Source of the DNA: Vulcanimicrobium sp035943995
Lineage (GTDB): Bacteria > Vulcanimicrobiota > Vulcanimicrobiia > Vulcanimicrobiales > Vulcanimicrobiaceae
Assembly: GCA_035943995.1 (NCBI GenBank)
Contig: DASZBS010000028.1
Coordinates: 1-64,000, forward strand
Length of the DNA: 64,000 nucleotides
Reading direction: 5' to 3'
Below the pieces are notes generated by a model that was given only the letters and a program-made list of their open reading frames with translations, did no database searches and was not told where the DNA came from. Position numbers and translations under genes: made by a program. How positions within the stretch are numbered: the first letter of the stretch is position 1; every line of letters begins with the position of its first letter. Of the stretch, positions 58,170 to 64,000 are shown in pieces.

Positions 58170-58215
58170 TGGCACCACGCGCGCCGCACAAATCCATCGC
58201 TACCGGCGGCGCCGA

Positions 58216-58977
58216 TCAGAAGAGCGCGCGCAGTAACGAGAGCGCTGCGGCAGGCGTCGTGGTCCCCGTCGCGACCGACGTCCGTGAATCCGTACTGCGG
58301 CCAACGGACAGGCTGTTCGCCGCATCGATGCTGAAGGAGGTCAGCGTCGCCGTCTGACCGCTCGCCGTGAGCGACGTGAAACCGACGCCGCGCGCGAAGC
58401 CGAACTGCACGTCCAAGCCGGGCCCGGTCAGGTGGTCGGTGTTGATGCTCTGGATGATCCCCGAAGCCCCGTACGCCTGCGTTCCGTTCACGGCGGTGAT
58501 CGTCGACGTCCCGCCGCCGTTGGACCAGTTTTCACCGGCGAACGCGGCGCTGTCGTTGACGGGGATGCCGTAATGACCTGCGCCGTCGCTGACCAGATTG
58601 ACGTTCGTGCCGTGGTTCGTGGAGGTGCCGATCAAGGTGTCGATCGTGCCGCCCGTCAGTCCCGAACCCGTCTTGGCAAAGAAGAACGTGGTCGAATAGA
58701 CGCCGGTCGTGTCGAAGATGTCCATCCCTTCGGTCGGCTGCCCTTGGATCACGCAGCCGCCGCAATTCGTGGTGTAACGCCCGGCATCGGTGATCGAGCC
58801 GTTGGTGCTGAACACCCACCGATTTCCCGCTTTCGACGGCAGGTAGAACGGCGACGACGTGTTCGCGATCGTCTGCTGAGGCGGCGTGACGCTGCTGCCG
58901 CCACCACCGCCGCCGCCGCCGCACGCCGCGAGCGCGACCACGGCAAGAACCGCAGCGCTCCTAAAAAGGGCCTTCAT
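58216..58977 (-). CDS. Secreted lipoprotein, function unknown
   Basis: This 253-residue protein has a lipoprotein signal peptide (AAVLAVVALAAC, lipobox LAAC, Cys19) followed by eight glycines as a flexible spacer. The mature part is Gly/Ser/Thr-rich and beta-like (NRWVFSTNGSITDAGRYTTN, CGGCVIQGQPTEGMDIFDTT, VQFGFARGVGFTSLTASGQT) with a CGGC pair. ATG 58977 gives the normal signal length. It is probably outer-membrane or surface anchored; no family was recognised. Confidence 0.7.
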   Translation of the reverse strand: MKALFRSAAVLAVVALAACGGGGGGGGSSVTPPQQTIANTSSPFYLPSKAGNRWVFSTNGSITDAGRYTTNCGGCVIQGQPTEGMDIFDTTGVYSTTFFFAKTGSGLTGGTIDTLIGTSTNHGTNVNLVSDGAGHYGIPVNDSAAFAGENWSNGGGTSTITAVNGTQAYGASGIIQSINTDHLTGPGLDVQFGFARGVGFTSLTASGQTATLTSFSIDAANSLSVGRSTDSRTSVATGTTTPAAALSLLRALF

Positions 58978-59093
58978 CCGATGTATATTCCCCAACACGA
59001 CACAACTCAGTGAGAATGCGTCTTGCCGCGGCGCGACGACGCGCCCTGCGTCAACGTAACGAAAGCGTACAGTTCCGGGGCTCAGCCGGCGCC

Positions 59094-60449
59094 TCATCCG
59101 TGCCATCGCCGGTCGTGTTCCTGATGGCGCGCATCGAGCCCGTGCTTGAAGAAGCGCTCGTAATATCCGGTCTCGACGTGATGGGCTTGCAGCCACACCC
59201 CGGGGACGTGGATCGCGTCACAATGCGCCGGGAACCGGCCGTGCGTCTCGTAGATATAGGTGCAGATGTCGCGCACGCAGCTTATCACGTCGTCGCTGTA
59301 GTCGGCGGCCTCGGAAAGATAGCGCGTGCCGTAGTCGTCTTTGTAGATATTCGCGAACAGCGCTTGGTCGCGGAAGAGACCGTTCGGGCCGAATTTGTCC
59401 TTGACGACCGCGTCGACCGCCTCCGACATCGTGGCGTAGTAGGGCGGGCACATCGCCTTGATCAGATACTCGCCGTCGTGCTGCAAGCCGATGGGGTTGG
59501 TGCGCAGGTTCGCATATTTCGGCAGCGGGATCTGCCAGCGCAGAATGTCCATCAGCCGCCAGCGCGGCGTGGTGATGTCGAACCCCAGCATCTTGCCGTA
59601 GGTGGGCGCGTACTTCGGGTCGCCGAGCAGCACCGCCGGCGTCAACGCACCGTGGATCCACGCGCCCAGTCCCATCGAGTCGGCGACGAGCATCAAATTT
59701 TGCAGCAGCAGGTCCGCCTCGATCTGCGTTCGCAGCGGGCCGAGCACCCCGAGCGGGACCTTGATGTCCTTGTTGAGGAAACCGCGCTTGACCCATGCCT
59801 TCACGCCGGCCGGCGCGTAGAAATTGCGGTCGTCCACGATCGTGGGCCGCGCGCCGTCGGGCTGCGTCAGCAGGTACATCATGCCGTTGATGTACTGCCG
59901 TGAGAGATCGACCACCGGAAGCAAGATCGTCGTCCCCGGCAGATTGGACATGAAGCGATTGGAATCGAGGTATGCGGGAAAATCGCGCTGGTCTGCCTTC
60001 ACGTCGATCCGGTGGTCGAGCACCTTGACCTTCGACTGCCGCGCTCGCTCGATCAACGCGTCGGCGCTGAACGGGGCGTCGTCCGCCGGCGGGAGCTTTC
60101 GCAGATAGAACGTGCCCTGGTCGTTGATCATGAAGAAGTGCGTGCCCTGAGCGTTGTCGGGGCTGCCGGCCGTGCGCCCTGCCATGTTCAGGTTGGGCTT
60201 CGCCATGATCGGCTTGCCGCTCGCCGGATCTTGAAACGGGCGGTCGGGCATGGTGAGGCCGGTGCAGCCGGTCACCGCGATCAGCACCGCCTCTTCGAGC
60301 TCGGTCAACGGCGCGCGAATTCCGTCCGATTCATAGCTCATCGTGCCGGCGCGGATGGACGTACCGGCGCTGACCCGGTGCGTTCGCCTGCCCCACAACG
60401 CCTCGATCAGCGGGCGCTGCAGCAAGTCGTCGAACCCGGGCTCGCTCAT
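59094..60449 (-). CDS. Nitroreductase-fold-like protein partnered with the dioxygenase-catalase fusion
   Basis: This is a 451-residue soluble protein. The segment LLLQNLMLVADSMGLGAWIH (about residues 265-285) is the helix typical of FMN nitroreductases. The N-terminal RRTHRVSAGTSIRAGTMSYE and TELEEAVLIAVTGCTGLTMP also fit that fold's start. The C-terminal part (ALFANIYKDDYGTRYLSEAA, ETHGRFPAHCDAIHVPGVWL) is not recognised. A flavin reductase or dehydrogenase acting on the neighbour's product is plausible but unproven. ATG 60449 shares one base with the upstream stop codon (TGATG), so translation is coupled. Confidence 0.6.
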   Translation of the reverse strand: MSEPGFDDLLQRPLIEALWGRRTHRVSAGTSIRAGTMSYESDGIRAPLTELEEAVLIAVTGCTGLTMPDRPFQDPASGKPIMAKPNLNMAGRTAGSPDNAQGTHFFMINDQGTFYLRKLPPADDAPFSADALIERARQSKVKVLDHRIDVKADQRDFPAYLDSNRFMSNLPGTTILLPVVDLSRQYINGMMYLLTQPDGARPTIVDDRNFYAPAGVKAWVKRGFLNKDIKVPLGVLGPLRTQIEADLLLQNLMLVADSMGLGAWIHGALTPAVLLGDPKYAPTYGKMLGFDITTPRWRLMDILRWQIPLPKYANLRTNPIGLQHDGEYLIKAMCPPYYATMSEAVDAVVKDKFGPNGLFRDQALFANIYKDDYGTRYLSEAADYSDDVISCVRDICTYIYETHGRFPAHCDAIHVPGVWLQAHHVETGYYERFFKHGLDARHQEHDRRWHG

Positions 60450-63289
60450 CACGGACTGCCGAGACCGCTCGGCACGATGGCTCGCCACGGCGCGAACGCG
60501 CTGGCCGTGCGCGGGAGCACGCCGGCAAGCTCGGGGCAGTGGCGCAAGATCAGGCTGGTCATGCCGTTGTTCGCGATCCAATCCATGCCCAACGGTGAAT
60601 AGATCTCCGGTCTGAAATCGACCGTCAGGAAACGATCGCTTTGCAGCCGCCGCGACGCCATCAAGATGAAGATCCGGAAGGCCGTGTCGCTGAAGCCGAA
60701 CCCCTCAGGCGGATTCTCACCCAGCAGGCCCACGACGGTATCCACCATGTCGATGTTGCCGTACACGTCCTTGAGGCGGCGGACCGATTCGGGGTTGGCC
60801 GTCAGGTCTTCCCACCGCGTGATGCGCGGTTTGTGCAGTCCCGCGCGGAAATCGTTGTACCGTGGCACGCCGCGGCGCCGCGTGCGCACGATGTCCGCGA
60901 CCGCGAGGTCGACGATCTCGGTTTCGTTGCGAACGAACGTGCGCAGCGATGCAGGGAAGTTGTGCAGCGTGATCGCGCCGGGGTTGGCGATGCCGAACGA
61001 GTAGAGGACGTTGTTCAGACCCGTGTTGCGCATGTAGCCGTCCGCCGCCGTACCCTGGATCTTGTCGAACGTCGTATCGTCGATCTTGCCGCCGTCGTCG
61101 CAGCGGTAGAACGTGTAGTCGTCCGGGATCAGCGGATGCAGCCGGTAAACGGTCGCGAAGTCTTCCGTGAGCGTGAACGGGACGCCGTTGTGGTCGGGCA
61201 TCGTCTTCGGGATGCCCGTCAGCGAATGCGAGTCGATCAGCCAAATCCCGAGCTGGGTGAGCCAGTCCTTGGGCGCCCCGCTCCAGTTCGCGTTCAGCCC
61301 GATGTCGATCGCTTTCGTCGCGAGGATCGCCGGCGTCCACTCGATCGTGTGGATCTTGGCGATCAGCGCGGAGACGATCAGCCGCGCGGTTTGAAAGATG
61401 CGCTCCTCGTCCCACGTCTTGTAATGCGAGCGCAGCTCGTCGCACAGCACGTTGTGCTCGCGCGCGAACAGCGTGTGCATGCCGGCCAGGCCCAGCCACC
61501 AGCTGAAGTTGAACCCGGTGACCGTTTGGCCGCTGACGTCGTCCGCCAAGTAGCCGCCGGGGAGCCGCAGCTTCGCGCTACCGTCGTCGCGCAGGCGCTG
61601 GTTGTTCACGAAGTTGTTGCCGTAGACTTCCGAGCTGTCCCACCAGTGCGACGTGTTGTTGCCGAACAGGATCGGCGCACCGGCGATGTCGCCTTCGAGC
61701 TCGGTGTTGCCCGCGAGCCGCATCACCGTTTCCGCATCGCCGCCGGTGCGGTTCTGCACCGTCATGCCCGGCGGCATCGGGATCGTGACGTCGTGCTCGC
61801 CGTCGAGCGCATAGCGCGCGTGGTCCACCCAATCGTGGACCTGGAACTGGATCCACGCCGCTGCGAGAATGTTCACGATCGTTGCCGGGATGAACGACTC
61901 GCGCTTGAGCAGCTGCTCCGTCACCACGACCGCGTTCGGCGTGTCGAACAGGTCCGGGCGGTAGACCGGCCGCAGGTTCCGCCCGAAGACGGCATCGACG
62001 GAGCCCATCTTCGGCGCGGAGAGATCGTTGAACGTACCGTCGTAGGTGCGATGCAGGCGAACGTCCTCGGCGACTTGCGGCGGGACGGGACGCGGCCGCG
62101 GTGGCGCTTCCGGGATGTCCGTATCGATGAGGTTGTCGCGCCGCAGCACGTGGCGAAACGCGTCGAGGTTCAGCAGGCCGACCTTCGGCGGCAGGCGGTG
62201 CCATTCGACGACGGCGTTGACGGCGTGGAATACACCGCGCGACACCGCGCCGAACAGCACATTGCGCAGCGGCGTCGGCGTCACCCAGCGCTGGCTCAGC
62301 CGGTGCGCCGAGCTGGCGTCGTACACGTTCTTGCGCGCACGGTTCAAGTTGCCGAGCGGACGAAATTCGTCCGTGGTGTTCCACGGGTTGAAGCTGAGCG
62401 ATTCGATCGCTTGCGCGTCACCCCGGGCCGCCGCTCCGACGACCTGCTTTTGGATCGTCAACACGGCGACCGGGATAGGCGGAGAGATACGCTCCGTCCA
62501 TTCCACCGCCGTGTCCTCGATCGGCGTGGATGTTTCGTCGACGAACGGCTGCACGCACAGCTCGAAGCGAACGTCGCCGGACTTCAGCCGGCTCACGAGC
62601 TCCCACGCGAGATCGTTCGCCGCGCTCGCGGGCGAGCTCGGCGCGGGCGCGGTGCCGTCCGCCGGACGCAGCAGAAAGCGGACCGCGAGCGTTTCGCCCC
62701 AGCGGCTCGCTCCTCGGCTCCAAAACGTCTCGAGCGCGATGCTGCGCACGTTCCGGCTGCGGCCCGCCTTGATGTTCTCGAGCATGCGCAACGTCTCGGG
62801 CGGCCCGACTTTGAACGCCAACCCGATGAGTCCGGCGATCTTGCTCAACGGGCCGCCGGCGGTCGCCTTCGCAAACTCCACGAACTGGTGCGCGTTGCGC
62901 GCGTGCGACACCGGGAAGTTGGTCATGAGCAGATCGTGCTGCTCGTCCGCGGACACGCCGACGCGCAGCGCCGCACCGCGAAGGTCGGGCGTTCCATCGG
63001 GCTGCGGCACGCTGCTGGCATTCGAGAAGCGCACGATGGTCGAGTACGTACGCCCCGGCTGAACCCAGCCGGCGCGCAGGTGTTCCGGCAGCTCGTCGAC
63101 GACGCGCAGCGACGCATGGACGGTCGCGAAGATCGGTTTGGCATGAAACGTCCGCCGCACCGCGCTCGCCTTCGCGCGCTTCTGCGACGTGAGCTGAACG
63201 CCCATGATGTCTTGGGCCATGCGCTCGAACGCGAGCCGTTCGGCTTCGGGGCTGCCGCCCTGATAGGTTTCACGCCACGCCGTCGTCAT
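60449..63289 (-). CDS. Catalase-related haem domain fused to an alpha-dioxygenase/cyclooxygenase-like haem peroxidase
   Basis: This 946-residue protein contains two haem domains. Residues about 1-335 form a minimal catalase-like fold: distal His49 in RRTFHAKP, Asn124 in LLMTNFPVSHARN, and an RxxxY proximal ligand motif at Arg319-Tyr323 (RKNVY). Residues about 405-946 form an animal-haem-peroxidase domain of the alpha-dioxygenase type. It has AAWIQFQVHDWVDH with distal His485, WWDSSEVYGNN, and TVYRLHPLIPDDY with Tyr715 (radical Tyr) and His718 (proximal). Alpha-dioxygenases convert fatty acids to hydroperoxides, and catalase-related proteins rearrange hydroperoxides. No signal peptide is seen. 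It overlaps the nitroreductase-like gene. Confidence 0.85.
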   Translation of the reverse strand: MTTAWRETYQGGSPEAERLAFERMAQDIMGVQLTSQKRAKASAVRRTFHAKPIFATVHASLRVVDELPEHLRAGWVQPGRTYSTIVRFSNASSVPQPDGTPDLRGAALRVGVSADEQHDLLMTNFPVSHARNAHQFVEFAKATAGGPLSKIAGLIGLAFKVGPPETLRMLENIKAGRSRNVRSIALETFWSRGASRWGETLAVRFLLRPADGTAPAPSSPASAANDLAWELVSRLKSGDVRFELCVQPFVDETSTPIEDTAVEWTERISPPIPVAVLTIQKQVVGAAARGDAQAIESLSFNPWNTTDEFRPLGNLNRARKNVYDASSAHRLSQRWVTPTPLRNVLFGAVSRGVFHAVNAVVEWHRLPPKVGLLNLDAFRHVLRRDNLIDTDIPEAPPRPRPVPPQVAEDVRLHRTYDGTFNDLSAPKMGSVDAVFGRNLRPVYRPDLFDTPNAVVVTEQLLKRESFIPATIVNILAAAWIQFQVHDWVDHARYALDGEHDVTIPMPPGMTVQNRTGGDAETVMRLAGNTELEGDIAGAPILFGNNTSHWWDSSEVYGNNFVNNQRLRDDGSAKLRLPGGYLADDVSGQTVTGFNFSWWLGLAGMHTLFAREHNVLCDELRSHYKTWDEERIFQTARLIVSALIAKIHTIEWTPAILATKAIDIGLNANWSGAPKDWLTQLGIWLIDSHSLTGIPKTMPDHNGVPFTLTEDFATVYRLHPLIPDDYTFYRCDDGGKIDDTTFDKIQGTAADGYMRNTGLNNVLYSFGIANPGAITLHNFPASLRTFVRNETEIVDLAVADIVRTRRRGVPRYNDFRAGLHKPRITRWEDLTANPESVRRLKDVYGNIDMVDTVVGLLGENPPEGFGFSDTAFRIFILMASRRLQSDRFLTVDFRPEIYSPLGMDWIANNGMTSLILRHCPELAGVLPRTASAFAPWRAIVPSGLGSP

Positions 63290-63400
63290 CGCAATCCGCC
63301 GCTCCCTCGCCCCCAGAAAAAGCGCCGCTTCGCCGTCGGCGCCGCTTCAGTAAGGCTTGCATGATACGGACGGCTTGTCAAGCGCGGTGCCGGATCGTTT

Positions 63401-63997
63401 TTAGCGCAACGCCGTCTTGAAGCTCAGCAACGTGTCGGGATCGCCGCCCAAACTCTGGAATTTCAAGCGTGCCAATGATTCCGCTTGCACGAGACCCTCC
63501 ACGACATCGGAGAAGTGCGCATGCGCGGCGGTGAAGTCGGACTGAGCGCTCGTGTCGAGATACGACCGGGCAGACTTGCACCCGTTGGTCAGCCCTTCGC
63601 CGATCTTCTCGACGGCAGTCAGCAATTCCGAATCCGCACGATTCTTGACATCGAGCGGGAGAGCGCGAGAATCGGTCACGATGCCGCTCGCGGTGGCCTG
63701 GCAGTTCTTCAGCTCGGCGGCCGCCTCGACGGCATCTCCGTGCTGCAAATATTCTCCGGCCGCATCGTGCGCGCGAAACGCCGAAGCGCTGACGCGCACG
63801 ATCGTCGCCCACGACGTTGAGAACTCTTGCAATGCCTTGGTATCCGGGCCGGCTACCGTCGGTCGAGCGGGTTGCGCCGTCACCGTCGCGGGCGTTCCGA
63901 AGTCGAGCACCGCGGCTCCGATCACTTCGGCGATGATCAGCGCGCTCAGCATCACGATGGTCACACCGCACATGCGAAGCATCCTGCGTCGCCGCAT
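63401..63997 (-). CDS. Exported or membrane-anchored helical protein, function unknown
   Basis: This 198-residue protein has a basic start and one hydrophobic segment (MCGVTIVMLSALIIAEVIGA). A helical mature part follows (LQEFSTSWATIVRVSASAFR, AVEAAAELKNCQATASGIVT, FSDVVEGLVQAESLARLKFQ) with two cysteines. No family was recognised. Several in-frame ATGs near the window edge make the start uncertain. It is upstream of the fusion gene on the same strand with a gap of about 110 bases containing TTGACA (minus strand, about 63376-63381), a possible promoter -35. Confidence 0.55.
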   Translation of the reverse strand: MRRRRMLRMCGVTIVMLSALIIAEVIGAAVLDFGTPATVTAQPARPTVAGPDTKALQEFSTSWATIVRVSASAFRAHDAAGEYLQHGDAVEAAAELKNCQATASGIVTDSRALPLDVKNRADSELLTAVEKIGEGLTNGCKSARSYLDTSAQSDFTAAHAHFSDVVEGLVQAESLARLKFQSLGGDPDTLLSFKTALR

Positions 63998-64000
63998 GAT

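Noticed and set aside
60641..63364. Plus-strand open frame of 907 codons opposite the haem fusion gene
   Set aside because: Low-complexity Arg/Val/Asp composition; the minus strand carries clear catalytic motifs throughout.

Overview
The window is very GC-rich and densely coded. It has no rRNA, CRISPR array or recognisable prophage. A flagellar/chemotaxis block (fliA, cheB, cheR and a ylqG/ylqH-like pair), lipoprotein and envelope genes, a proton pyrophosphatase, NHEJ-type ligase and polymerase genes, and two c-di-GMP enzymes point to a motile, free-living (probably soil) bacterium. The mix is reminiscent of Candidatus Eremiobacterota (WPS-2) or a similar GC-rich phylum. That placement is an inference; no rRNA or universal marker was available to test it.

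Layout. 0-2.5 kb: truncated SDR oxidoreductase, ftsY, aldo/keto reductase. 2.5-5.4 kb: a RelA/SpoT-domain protein beside an AT-richer gap, then a GbsR/MarR regulator with a palindromic operator over its start codon, translationally coupled to a TIGR01777-type epimerase. 5.3-16 kb: a minus-strand run of a reductase, an orphan DppB permease, cheR, cheB, fliA, a small flagellar-operon protein, a FliK/YlqG-like protein, an FlhB-tail protein and two tandem S10 peptidases. 16-18.5 kb: K+-independent H+-pyrophosphatase followed by a hairpin nested in a 32-bp inverted repeat and a REP-like element. 18.5-29 kb: a large Cys-motif protein with uracil-DNA-glycosylase-like features, GNAT, VanW-glycosyltransferase fusion, a frameshifted envelope protein, GAF-GGDEF-EAL, an S41-like peptidase and an ATP-dependent DNA ligase. 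28.7-30.8 kb: a chemoreceptor behind a sigma-28-type promoter. 30.9-33.5 kb: a less GC-rich accessory patch of membrane proteins and small regulators. 33.5-38 kb: methyltransferase, CHAD protein, LigD-type primase-polymerase, exonuclease III, a Lys/Arg-repeat histone-like protein and a YdeI-type protein.

38-45 kb: a minus-strand cluster with a GT2 glycosyltransferase, the three-gene 3-amino-3,6-dideoxyhexose set (ketoisomerase, aminotransferase, acyltransferase), cysD, a cysN-cysC fusion, an eight-cysteine protein and a small NPQPLPP-motif protein. 45-51 kb: three very small genes, a membrane protein, tRNA-Phe overlapping a GGDEF-EAL gene, an SsuBC/TauBC-like ABC pair, tRNA-Asp and tRNA-Val(CAC). 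51-58 kb: topoisomerase IB, two secreted proteins, a complete liv-type ABC operon and tRNA-Val(GAC). 58-64 kb: a lipoprotein and the most striking locus in the window. This is a 946-residue fusion of a catalase-related haem domain with a fatty-acid alpha-dioxygenase/cyclooxygenase-like domain, overlapping a nitroreductase-like gene: a candidate bacterial oxylipin pathway.

Functional links visible in the window: FliA with the sigma-28-type promoter of the chemoreceptor; the split NHEJ ligase and polymerase; sulfate activation beside amino-sugar synthesis; and dioxygenase, hydroperoxide-processing haem domain and flavoenzyme-like partner in one transcription unit.
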